Shown piece after piece: positions 42,066-49,837 of a stretch of DNA of 52,102 nucleotides. Source of the DNA: Flavobacteriaceae bacterium Ga0077528. Its GTDB lineage: Bacteria; Bacteroidota; Bacteroidia; Flavobacteriales; Flavobacteriaceae. The position numbers and the translations under genes were made by a program. How positions within the stretch are numbered: the stretch's first letter is position 1; the number at the start of each line of letters is the position of its first letter. The DNA is taken from positions 1 to 52,102 of the forward strand of contig LNDX01000018.1 in the NCBI GenBank assembly GCA_001464475.1, in the 5' to 3' direction. Under the pieces are notes generated by a model, which was not told the DNA's origin, searched no databases, and saw only the letters and a program-made list of their open reading frames with translations.

Positions 42066-42201
42066 TGTATAATGTATATTGTAAAATTGTATTTTTCTAA
42101 GCAGTATGCTGTAATAATTTATTGTTTTTGATATAAAAATAAAGTGTTTGTAGTAAATATTGTTTTATTACAGTATACAATTTTACAATATACAATATAC
42201 A
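42066..42201. repeat. Word-repeat palindrome behind mtaB (27-bp arms)
   Basis: The arms 42066-42092 and 42175-42201 are inverted repeats with 26 of 27 positions matching; the left begins TGTATAATGTATATTG. An inner CTGTAATAA/TTATTACAG pair extends the fold. The arm is nearly the same as 12019-12044. It lies between converging mtaB and the 113-residue gene. Confidence 0.85.
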
Positions 42202-42208
42202 AAAAAAA

Positions 42209-42550
42209 TCAATATTTATAGTTAAACCTGATTTTAGTAATCCTAAAAACAGATTCACTATATTGTTCTATAAATTCATATTTATTTCTTCCTGGTTGTT
42301 TGAAATCGATGATTCTTTCACCAGAAATTTCATAGTACATAGAGTTTCCTTCAAACATAAATCGTTTGCCATTGTTACGATATGCAGAACGAATTAAATC
42401 AAATTCAGATAAATTCCATGTAGTAAGATTAGCATCTAAATCTTCAAATTCTGAAAACAAACCTTCTGTAATTTCGGTTTTGCAACCATAATATTTTTGG
42501 ATGTTTTCAAAAAATGAAATTATATTTAGGTTTAGTTCTTCGGAATTCAT
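42209..42550 (-). CDS. Hypothetical protein (113 aa)
   Basis: A 113-residue soluble, acidic-then-basic protein of unknown family. An N-terminal helical part (EELNLNIISFFENIQKYYGC) is followed by strands with aromatic residues (RFMFEGNSMYYEISGERIIDF) and a Tyr/Phe/Arg-rich end (FRITKIRFNYKY). It has no signal peptide, membrane helix or catalytic motif. It is convergent with mtaB, with the palindrome 42066-42201 directly behind its stop. Coding is supported by the good length and an ATG start. Confidence 0.6.
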   Translation of the reverse strand: MNSEELNLNIISFFENIQKYYGCKTEITEGLFSEFEDLDANLTTWNLSEFDLIRSAYRNNGKRFMFEGNSMYYEISGERIIDFKQPGRNKYEFIEQYSESVFRITKIRFNYKY

Positions 42551-42746
42551 CCTATAAAATTATGAAAAAAAATTCTAATTTAAATTATCAATAAAGAGTT
42601 TTAGGTTTTTAATTTATTTAGCTGATTAGGCTATTTTTAAATGTTATTGGCTGTTTAACCGATTTCTTCTCATTTAGACGTTTTTATTTCATACAATTAA
42701 ATTCGCTTTATATTTTTGTTCTTGATATTAAAAAATCAAACAATCA

Positions 42747-43232
42747 ATGATGAAAAAATGTGTTTTATTTGTAATTGCAATCTTTTTTATTTCTTGTTCT
42801 AATGATGATGCTACTACAAAAACTTCTGCTATGGCAGGCGTTTGGAAATTAACGTCTTTGACAACTGAAAATCCTATTCTTGTAAATGGTGTTTTAACAA
42901 AAAACTTCACTCAAATTGCTTCAAATTCGCAAATCAATTTTATTGATACTACTTCAGGGACTATAAGTTATGTATCTAGTATAGGTTTCTTCTCGCAAAC
43001 CATAAATCAAAATATAGAATATAGTTCAACATCATCTTTTGTATCATTTAATTTTGATTTTACTAAAAATAATAATTTAGTTACATTTTACAAGGAAAAT
43101 GATGAAACAGTTAATTTGGTATTAGACGGAAACACATTAACAATGGAAGTAGGCAGCGGAATTGTGCTAGGAAATTTAGATAACAATACAACCGAAAATT
43201 ATGCTATTAAATATGTTTTTACAAAACAATAG
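42747..43232 (+). CDS. Lipocalin-like lipoprotein
   Basis: A 161-residue predicted lipoprotein: lipobox FISCS with the lipidated Cys near residue 17, a Ser/Thr/Asp linker, then MAGVWKLTSLTTENP, the GxW opening typical of lipocalin-like domains in Bacteroidota. A run of beta strands follows, ending YAIKYVFTKQ. It is probably anchored in the outer membrane. The ligand is unknown. It is transcribed alone, with a strong bidirectional terminator at 43286-43325. Confidence 0.75.
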   Translation: MMKKCVLFVIAIFFISCSNDDATTKTSAMAGVWKLTSLTTENPILVNGVLTKNFTQIASNSQINFIDTTSGTISYVSSIGFFSQTINQNIEYSSTSSFVSFNFDFTKNNNLVTFYKENDETVNLVLDGNTLTMEVGSGIVLGNLDNNTTENYAIKYVFTKQ

Positions 43233-43285
43233 TTGTTTCAAATACTCAATAAAAAATAGAATTACCCTTTAATTCTTTATCAAAA

Positions 43286-43325
43286 AAAAAACCAAAAATC
43301 GATGTAGTCATGATTTTTGGTTTTT
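43286..43325. terminator. Bidirectional terminator
   Basis: A long stem AAAAACCAAAAATC (up to 43300) / GATTTTTGGTTTTT (43312-43325) has an 11-nt loop and A/T tracts on both sides. It serves the lipoprotein gene and the converging acetyltransferase-like gene. Confidence 0.85.
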
Positions 43326-43345
43326 TTTTGAATTTACTAAAAAAT

Positions 43346-43657
43346 TTATATTTTAATTCCAGGAGGCAATAAATCTCTATAAGTTGTATTTTTTCTAAAA
43401 AACAATGCAATTTTTGGAAGAATCGGAACCACTTTTAATTTACGTTCGTAGGCAATTTCCATAATATTCTTCAATAAATCATTGATAAATTCTTCATTGT
43501 CAAATCCATCAAAAGTATTGATTCTTGTTAGGAAAATCTTTTTTTCTTGAAACGAATATTCAACAGAAACCAACTTTCCATCGACCAAAGTTTCAAACTG
43601 TCTAGCGAATGTATTGTCTTTAATTTCCATTTTTTCTAAAATTAACTCTGAGTTCAT
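43346..43657 (-). CDS. Short GNAT-like acetyltransferase-related protein
   Basis: A 103-residue protein. The pattern FARQFETLVDGKLVSVEYSFQEKKIFLTRINTFDGF, a helix NDLLKNIMEIAYERKLKVVPILPKIALFF, and the final RKNTTYRDLLPPGIKI resemble the small YjdJ-type GNAT domain (the VVP-x-P-...-Y-x-DLL ending). Acetyl-CoA-binding residues are only partly evident, so catalytic activity is uncertain. The ATG at 43657 is chosen; a longer frame from 43720 would add a hydrophobic non-conserved leader. Confidence 0.75.
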   Translation of the reverse strand: MNSELILEKMEIKDNTFARQFETLVDGKLVSVEYSFQEKKIFLTRINTFDGFDNEEFINDLLKNIMEIAYERKLKVVPILPKIALFFRKNTTYRDLLPPGIKI

Positions 43658-43736
43658 GTATAAGTGGGATAAATAAATTAATTTTATGCAAATTTCGGAA
43701 TAAAATATGGATAAAGCCACCGAAATAAGTTAAAAT

Positions 43737-44393
43737 ATGAGTAAGATACACGTTTATTTTATGCCAGGTCTAGCGGCAAGTCCAACAATCTTTGAAATGA
43801 TTGATTTGCCAAAAGACACTTTCGAAGTACACTTATTACACTGGTTTCTGCCGGAAAAGAATGAATTACTTGTTGATTATGCCAAACGTATGGCAAAAAA
43901 AGTAACTCATGAAAATGCGGTTTTGATTGGAGTTTCCTTTGGAGGCGTTTTAGTTCAGGAAATGAAACAGTTTCTTACTACTAAAAAAATCATTATCGTT
44001 TCAAGCGTTCGTAGCAATAATGAATTACCTCGAAGAATGAAAATTGCTAAAACTACTAAAGCCTATAAATTACTTCCTACAGGTTTGCTTCAAGATGTTG
44101 AACTATTGACCAAATACGCTTTTGGTGACACTTTGAAAAAGAAATTAAAACTTTACGAGAAATACCTTCATATGCGCAATAAAGAATACTTAGATTGGGC
44201 AATTGAGCAAATGATTTGTTGGAATAGAACTAAAATTGATATGGAAGTTATTCATATTCATGGAGATGCTGATGAGGTTTTTCCTGCCAAACATATTAAA
44301 AGTTTTATTAATGTAAAAGGAGGAACTCATGCTATGATTTTGAGTAAATATCGATGGTTTAACACAAATTTACCAAAGATAATTTTAGAATGA
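43737..44393 (+). CDS. Alpha/beta hydrolase
   Basis: A 218-residue cytosolic hydrolase. It starts IHVYFMPGLAASPTIF (oxyanion loop region) and has nucleophile S67 in GVSFGG, a probable acid in HIHGDADEVFP and catalytic H198 in GGTHAMI. It is short for the fold, with a small helical lid between. The substrate is unknown. It is divergent from the acetyltransferase-like gene, and the lytic transglycosylase follows after 50 bp on the same strand. Confidence 0.85.
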   Translation: MSKIHVYFMPGLAASPTIFEMIDLPKDTFEVHLLHWFLPEKNELLVDYAKRMAKKVTHENAVLIGVSFGGVLVQEMKQFLTTKKIIIVSSVRSNNELPRRMKIAKTTKAYKLLPTGLLQDVELLTKYAFGDTLKKKLKLYEKYLHMRNKEYLDWAIEQMICWNRTKIDMEVIHIHGDADEVFPAKHIKSFINVKGGTHAMILSKYRWFNTNLPKIILE

Positions 44394-44443
44394 TTTTGAT
44401 TTTGGTTTGATTTTTGTAGCTTTGAAAAATATACAATTGGAAT

Positions 44444-45337
44444 ATGAAAAAGATACAAATTTTAGGTGCAACTGCACTATTAGTTTTAGCTAGTGGAGCT
44501 TTTATTTATGCAACTTCAGGCGAAAAAAAGGAAAAACAATTTAAAGAAGGAACTTCTCAATATTTTCCAACAAAAATTGACTTTGCTGGTGAAAAAGCAC
44601 CATTACAAATAGCCGACGTAAAAGAACGATTTGATAGAGAATTATTAATCAATGCTAATTTACATTCTTCTACAATATTAATTATAAAACGTGCTAATCG
44701 AGCTTTTCCTGTTATTGAGCCTATCTTAAAACAATATGGAGTTCCAGATGATTTTAAATATTTGGCTGTTATTGAAAGTTCATTAACCAATGCGGTTTCT
44801 TCAGCAGGAGCAAGAGGTGTTTGGCAATTTATGCCAGATACTGCCAAAGAAAAGGGAATGGAAGTTAATGATGGTGTTGACGAACGTTATCATCTTCAAA
44901 AATCTACCGAAGCAGCTTGTAAATATTTATTGAAAGCCAAAGAGAAATTCGGAAGCTGGACTCTTGCAGCAGCATCTTATAATGGAGGAATGACAGGAGT
45001 GAACAACAAAATCACGGAGCAAAAAGTTACAGATTATTATGATTTATTGTTAACAGACGAAACATCAAGATATGTTTTCAGAATTTTAGCTTTGAAAGAA
45101 ATCATGAAAAACCCATCACTTTATGGTTTTGATGTTTCAAAATATGAATTATATGATAACATTCCAACTAAAACTATTGAAGTTGATAGTTCTATAACTG
45201 ATTTAGCAACATTTGCAAAATCACAAGGAATCAATTACAAAATTTTAAAAATCCACAATCCTTGGTTGAGAGATAAGAAATTAGTTAACGCAACTAAGAA
45301 AAAGTATTTGATTGAAATTCCAACCGAAGGTTATTAG
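44444..45337 (+). CDS. Lytic transglycosylase (SLT domain, MltD-like)
   Basis: A 297-residue exported enzyme. A signal or anchor segment (ILGATALLVLASGAFIYATSG) is followed by an SLT domain with catalytic E111 in AVIESSLTNAVSSAGARGVWQFMPDTA and the AAASYNGGMTGV segment. A C-terminal tail TKTIEVDSSITDLATFAKSQGINYKILKIHNPWL resembles a LysM repeat. It cleaves peptidoglycan glycan strands to 1,6-anhydro ends. A terminator at 45379-45406 sits inside an outer inverted repeat. Confidence 0.88.
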   Translation: MKKIQILGATALLVLASGAFIYATSGEKKEKQFKEGTSQYFPTKIDFAGEKAPLQIADVKERFDRELLINANLHSSTILIIKRANRAFPVIEPILKQYGVPDDFKYLAVIESSLTNAVSSAGARGVWQFMPDTAKEKGMEVNDGVDERYHLQKSTEAACKYLLKAKEKFGSWTLAAASYNGGMTGVNNKITEQKVTDYYDLLLTDETSRYVFRILALKEIMKNPSLYGFDVSKYELYDNIPTKTIEVDSSITDLATFAKSQGINYKILKIHNPWLRDKKLVNATKKKYLIEIPTEGY

Positions 45338-45451
45338 TCAGCTGGCAGTGTTCAGTTGGCAGAAATATTTTGAAAATAAAAAAGTTCGCATTTTTTGCGA
45401 ACTTTTTTATTTAAGTATCATCATAACTGAATACTGAACACTGCCAACTGA
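45338..45451. repeat. Word-repeat palindrome enclosing a terminator
   Basis: TCAGCTGGCAGTGTTC (45338-45353) pairs with 45436-45451 at 15 of 16 positions. The word CAGTTGGCAG/CAGTGTTCAG is repeated next to each arm. A separate terminator hairpin lies in the middle. Confidence 0.8.
45379..45406. terminator. Terminator of the lytic transglycosylase gene
   Basis: Stem AAAAAGTTCGC / GCGAACTTTTT with a short T-rich loop. It is symmetric, so it may also end the convergent TPR gene. Confidence 0.85.
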
Positions 45452-45454
45452 ATA

Positions 45455-45970
45455 CTAAATCTTCTTCATCTGTTCTTTCATCATTTTTATCTGATCGTTA
45501 AGCATTCCTTGTTTGTCAAGCTTTTTAGCTTCGTTGATAAGGTTTGTCGCTTCTAATTTTCTTCTTCTAGACATTGCAACACCAGCTAAATTTAATTTTG
45601 CTACAGCTAAATCCATGTCCATATTTAAACCTAATTCAATTGCTTTCTTGAAGTATTTCTCTGCTTGAATTAAATTAGTTTGGGATAACATTAATCCTTG
45701 CAAGTAATTATAATATCCTTGTTGTTTTTGTACCAAAGCTGTTTCAGGATTTTTTATTTTGGCTAACCATTTTTTTGCACCTTCAAAGTTTTGTTTACGT
45801 AACTGTAAGAAAGCCATTAAAATATATTCATTTTTAAAATAAAGAAACAAAGGAATTAATGACAATAAGATAAGGAAAATTCCATTTCCGATATTACCTT
45901 CTGTGAATTGCCAAATAGCGGCGATAAAGATTAAACCTGTTAAAATAAGTTTGATATTTCTGTGAAACAT
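45455..45970 (-). CDS. Membrane-anchored TPR protein
   Basis: A 171-residue protein. Two membrane helices (LILTGLIFIAAIWQF and IFLILLSLIPLFLYF) are followed by a TPR-like solenoid: MAFLQLRKQNFEGAKKWLAKIKNPE, YYNYLQGLMLSQTNLIQAEKYFKKAIELG and AVAKLNLAGVAMSRRRKLEATNLINEAKKLD. The TPR part faces the cytosol if the hairpin orientation is as expected. It is probably a scaffold; the partner is unknown. The palindrome 45338-45451 ends 4 bp beyond its stop. Confidence 0.8.
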   Translation of the reverse strand: MFHRNIKLILTGLIFIAAIWQFTEGNIGNGIFLILLSLIPLFLYFKNEYILMAFLQLRKQNFEGAKKWLAKIKNPETALVQKQQGYYNYLQGLMLSQTNLIQAEKYFKKAIELGLNMDMDLAVAKLNLAGVAMSRRRKLEATNLINEAKKLDKQGMLNDQIKMMKEQMKKI

Positions 45971-46032
45971 AATAGTGTATTTTTAAGTTCGCAAAGATAA
46001 TAAATAGAAATTAAAATATTTTTAAAAAACTA

Positions 46033-46063
46033 CTTGCAAGTAATAAAAATCGTTGTATATTTG
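46033..46063 (+). promoter_or_regulatory. Promoter of rpmH
   Basis: CTTG (46033-46036), 19 nt, then TATATTTG (46056-46063), about 60 nt before the L34 start. The -7 box is a perfect match. Confidence 0.7.
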
Positions 46064-46123
46064 CACTCGGTTTAAAAAAGACCTCAAGAAAAGATTATTA
46101 TACGATTTTAAAGATAAAAAGCA

Positions 46124-46285
46124 ATGAGCAAAAGAACGTTTCAACCATCGAAAAGAAAAAGAAGAAATAAACACGGATTTATGGACAGAATGGCTTCTGC
46201 AAATGGAAGAAAAGTCCTTGCGCGTCGTAGAGCTAAAGGAAGACATAAGTTAACTGTATCTTCAGAACCAAGACACAAAAAATAA
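46124..46285 (+). CDS. rpmH: 50S ribosomal protein L34
   Basis: The ATG at 46124 opens a 53-codon frame, [19 protein letters not shown], then [23 protein letters not shown] and a short tail SSEPRHKK. This is the standard highly basic L34 of the large subunit. It has its own promoter and terminator. The flavobacterial version carries the extended C-terminal tail. An apparent frame on the other strand over this region is a shadow. Confidence 0.97.
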
Positions 46286-46308
46286 TGATTAGATTCTAAT
46301 CAATATCA

Positions 46309-46341
46309 AGCCGTTACTTTTATTAGTAGCGGCTTTTTTTT
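46309..46341 (+). terminator. Terminator of rpmH
   Basis: Stem AGCCGTTAC (46309-46317) / GTAGCGGCT (46326-46334) with one G-U pair and an 8-nt loop, then about eight T. Confidence 0.88.
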
Positions 46342-46450
46342 AAACCTGTTTATAAAATTTGATAAGTTTAAACCATCATTTTTTTACTTTTCAAATCAAA
46401 CAGATTATCTTTGAAAAAACAACATAACAACACACTACAAACTAACTACA

Positions 46451-49303
46451 ATGCCAAAAGACAATTCAATCAAATCGGTTTTAATTATTGGTTCAGGTCC
46501 AATCGTTATTGGGCAAGCTTGCGAATTTGACTACGCAGGTTCACAATCGGCACGTTCTATTCGTGAAGAAGGAATTGAAGTAATCCTTATCAATTCCAAT
46601 CCAGCAACCATTATGACCGACCCAAGTATGGCCGATCATGTTTATTTATTGCCATTAACTACCAAATCCATTATCCAAATTCTAAAAGAACATCCTCAAA
46701 TTGATGCTGTTCTTCCAACAATGGGTGGACAAACAGCTTTAAATCTTTGTTTAGAAGCTGATGAAAAAGGAATTTGGGAAGATTTTAATATAAGAATGAT
46801 AGGTGTTGATGTTAATGCTATCAATATTACCGAAGACCGCGAACAATTCAAACAATTATTAGAAAAAATTGGTATTCCTGCAGCGCCAGCAAAAACAGCA
46901 ACCTCATTCTTAAAAGGAAAAGAAATTGCACAAGAATTTGGCTTTCCTTTGGTAATTCGACCATCGTTTACTCTTGGTGGAACAGGAGCAGCTTTTGTAC
47001 ATAGTAAAGAAGAATTTGACGAAAAACTAACTTATGGTTTAGAAATGTCGCCAATTCATGAAGTTCTGATTGACAAAGCTTTATTGGGTTGGAAAGAGTA
47101 CGAATTAGAACTTTTACGTGATAAAAACGACAACGTAGTAATCATTTGTTCGATTGAAAATATGGATCCAATGGGAATTCATACAGGTGATTCCATTACA
47201 GTTGCACCAGCGATGACTTTATCGGATACGACGTTTCAAAAGATGCGTGATATGGCGATTTTGATGATGCGTTCTATAGGAAATTTTGCCGGAGGTTGTA
47301 ACGTGCAATTCGCCGTTTCACCAGATGAAAAAGAAGATATTGTTGCCATCGAAATCAATCCTAGAGTTTCTCGTTCTTCTGCTTTAGCGTCTAAAGCTAC
47401 AGGTTATCCGATTGCAAAAATTGCTTCTAAACTAGCTTTGGGTTATACTTTAGATGAACTTCAAAACCAAATTACAAAATCAACTTCGGCATTATTCGAA
47501 CCAACTTTAGATTATGTAATCGTAAAAATACCTAGATGGAATTTCGACAAATTTGAAGGTGCCGACAGAACTTTGGGACTTCAAATGAAATCAGTTGGTG
47601 AAGTTATGGGAATTGGTCGTTCGTTTCAAGAAGCGCTTCATAAAGCAACGCAATCACTTGAAATTAAACGAAACGGACTTGGCGCAGACGGAAAAGGTTA
47701 TAAAAACTACGAGCAAATTATTGAGAAATTAACTTTCGCAAGTTGGGATAGGGTTTTCGTAATTTATGATGCCATCGCAATGGGAATTCCGTTGAGTAGA
47801 ATTCACGAAATTACTAAAATCGATATGTGGTTCTTGAAACAATACGAAGAATTGTATTCGTTAGAAAGAGAAATCACAAACTACAAAATAGATACTTTGC
47901 CAAAAGAATTATTGCTTGAAGCAAAGCAAAAAGGTTATGGAGACAGACAAATTGCCCACATGTTGGGTTGTTTAGAAAGTCAAGTTTATAAATTGCGTGA
48001 TGAAATGAACATCAAACGTGTTTATAAATTAGTGGATACTTGTGCTGCCGAATTTAAAGCACAAACTCCTTATTATTATTCGACTTTTGAAGCTGAAATT
48101 CAAACTGCAAATGGAGAAAGATACGTTCATAACGAAAGTATTGTTACTGATAGAAAGAAAGTTGTTGTTTTAGGTTCTGGTCCAAATAGAATCGGACAAG
48201 GAATTGAATTTGACTATTCTTGTGTTCACGGAGTTTTGGCTGCGAAAGAATGTGGTTATGAGACAATCATGATTAATTGTAATCCAGAAACGGTTTCTAC
48301 CGATTTTGATACAGCTGATAAATTATATTTCGAACCAGTTTTTTGGGAACATATTTACGACATCATTCGCCACGAAAAACCAGAAGGAGTTATCGTTCAA
48401 CTTGGTGGACAAACGGCTTTAAAACTAGCAGAAAAATTATCTAAATACGGAATAAAAATCCTTGGAACTTCTTTCGACGCTTTAGATTTAGCCGAAGATA
48501 GAGGTCGTTTTTCAGAACTTTTAACCGAATTAAATATTCCGTTTCCAAAATTCGGAATTGCTGAAAGTGCTGATGAAGCTTCTAAATTAGCTGATAGTTT
48601 AGACTTTCCTTTGTTAGTTCGTCCTTCTTATGTTTTGGGTGGACAAGGAATGAAAATTGTCATCAACAAACAAGAATTAGAAGAACATGTAATTGATTTA
48701 TTAAAATCGATTCCGGGAAATAAATTATTGCTTGACCATTATTTAGATGGAGCTATTGAAGCAGAAGCTGATGCCATTTGCGATGGAGAAAATGTGTACA
48801 TCATAGGAATTATGGAACACATCGAGCCTTGCGGAATTCACTCAGGTGATTCTAATGCGACTTTGCCACCTTTTAATTTAGGTGAGTTTGTAATGCAACA
48901 AATAAAAGATCATACTAAGAAAATCGCTTTGGCTTTAAGAACAGTTGGTTTGATAAACATCCAATTTGCAATAAAAGACGATACGGTATACATCATCGAA
49001 GCCAATCCAAGAGCATCTAGAACGGTTCCGTTTATTGCGAAAGCTTATGGCGAACCTTATGTAAATTATGCTACTAAAGTAATGCTTGGTGTAAACAAAG
49101 TGACCGATTTTACCTTCAATCCGCAGTTGAAAGGTTATGCGATTAAACAACCAGTTTTCTCTTTTAGTAAATTCAAAGATGTAAACAAAGCACTCGGACC
49201 AGAAATGAAATCTACAGGCGAAAGTATTTTGTTCATAGATGATTTAAAAGACGATCAATTCTATGAATTATACAGCAGACGTAAGATGTACTTGAGTAAA
49301 TAA
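46451..49303 (+). CDS. carB: Carbamoyl-phosphate synthase large chain, short form
   Basis: A 950-residue enzyme making carbamoyl phosphate for pyrimidine and arginine synthesis. Two homologous ATP-grasp halves are present: the first starts SVLIIGSGPIVIGQACEFDYAGSQ, the second VVVLGSGPNRIGQGIEFDYS. The oligomerisation region lies between (about 400-550). The chain stops at GPEMKSTGESILFIDDL...MYLSK, just where the C-terminal methylglyoxal-synthase-like allosteric domain (about 130 residues in E. coli CarB) would begin. This lack appears usual for flavobacteria. No carA is in the window. A terminator follows. Confidence 0.95.
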   Translation: MPKDNSIKSVLIIGSGPIVIGQACEFDYAGSQSARSIREEGIEVILINSNPATIMTDPSMADHVYLLPLTTKSIIQILKEHPQIDAVLPTMGGQTALNLCLEADEKGIWEDFNIRMIGVDVNAINITEDREQFKQLLEKIGIPAAPAKTATSFLKGKEIAQEFGFPLVIRPSFTLGGTGAAFVHSKEEFDEKLTYGLEMSPIHEVLIDKALLGWKEYELELLRDKNDNVVIICSIENMDPMGIHTGDSITVAPAMTLSDTTFQKMRDMAILMMRSIGNFAGGCNVQFAVSPDEKEDIVAIEINPRVSRSSALASKATGYPIAKIASKLALGYTLDELQNQITKSTSALFEPTLDYVIVKIPRWNFDKFEGADRTLGLQMKSVGEVMGIGRSFQEALHKATQSLEIKRNGLGADGKGYKNYEQIIEKLTFASWDRVFVIYDAIAMGIPLSRIHEITKIDMWFLKQYEELYSLEREITNYKIDTLPKELLLEAKQKGYGDRQIAHMLGCLESQVYKLRDEMNIKRVYKLVDTCAAEFKAQTPYYYSTFEAEIQTANGERYVHNESIVTDRKKVVVLGSGPNRIGQGIEFDYSCVHGVLAAKECGYETIMINCNPETVSTDFDTADKLYFEPVFWEHIYDIIRHEKPEGVIVQLGGQTALKLAEKLSKYGIKILGTSFDALDLAEDRGRFSELLTELNIPFPKFGIAESADEASKLADSLDFPLLVRPSYVLGGQGMKIVINKQELEEHVIDLLKSIPGNKLLLDHYLDGAIEAEADAICDGENVYIIGIMEHIEPCGIHSGDSNATLPPFNLGEFVMQQIKDHTKKIALALRTVGLINIQFAIKDDTVYIIEANPRASRTVPFIAKAYGEPYVNYATKVMLGVNKVTDFTFNPQLKGYAIKQPVFSFSKFKDVNKALGPEMKSTGESILFIDDLKDDQFYELYSRRKMYLSK

Positions 49304-49306
49304 AAT

Positions 49307-49337
49307 AAAAATCCCAAATGAAAGTTTGGGATTTTTT
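49307..49337 (+). terminator. Terminator of carB
   Basis: Stem AAAAATCCCAAA / TTTGGGATTTTT with a 6-nt loop and T-run, 3 bp beyond the carB stop. Confidence 0.88.
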
Positions 49338-49363
49338 TATGGGTAAAAAAAATGCATATTTTT

Positions 49364-49837
49364 TTATTCAGTTATTTCAAACATTTTATTGAATTTTCTT
49401 TTCAAGTTTCTATTTTGTCGTATTATGTTCAGTCTCGAAATGATAGAGATGAAAACTATGAATAAATTAGATATGATGTATATTTCTATTGGTGGTTTTG
49501 CATGAAAGTAAAAGATAGAATTAAAGATAATCATTGCTATAACTGGAAAGTAGTTTATATAAGCAACTCTTAATTTGCCCAAAGGTTCTATAGTATAATT
49601 TACAATCAAACTTTTTTCAATGTTTTTATATGTTCCTTTTAGAAAATAAAAACTTGGAAAAAAATTAGAATTTTTTATAATTTCAAAGGTTGAATTGTCA
49701 AAATTTCCATAAAAGTATTTCGAATTTTCAGTAAAAAGCGAAAAGAAACCTAATGGAATTTTATGTTTTGGCGAGCCAATTTTAGTATTCTCTTTTAATC
49801 GATTTCTAAATTCAGTTATATCTATTTTTGACTTCAT
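49364..49837 (-). CDS. Hypothetical two-TM membrane protein (157 aa)
   Basis: A 157-residue protein of no recognised family. The N-terminal half is soluble and aromatic-rich (PLGFFSLFTENSKYFYGNF, FPSFYFLKGTYKNIEKS). Two membrane helices follow (YFPVIAMIIFNSIFYF and IYIISNLFIVFISIISRL), then a basic tail. Its ATG overlaps the stop of the upstream gene by 4 bp (ATGA), so the two are coupled. It is the last member of a run of small minus-strand genes that looks accessory. Confidence 0.7.
   Translation of the reverse strand: MKSKIDITEFRNRLKENTKIGSPKHKIPLGFFSLFTENSKYFYGNFDNSTFEIIKNSNFFPSFYFLKGTYKNIEKSLIVNYTIEPLGKLRVAYINYFPVIAMIIFNSIFYFHAKPPIEIYIISNLFIVFISIISRLNIIRQNRNLKRKFNKMFEITE

Noticed and set aside
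43658..43720. Longer N-terminus for the GNAT-like gene
   Set aside because: The added residues are hydrophobic and non-conserved; the Met at 43657 directly precedes the domain.
46022..46246. Minus-strand 74-residue frame
   Set aside because: It is the antisense of rpmH, whose 53-residue product is unmistakable.
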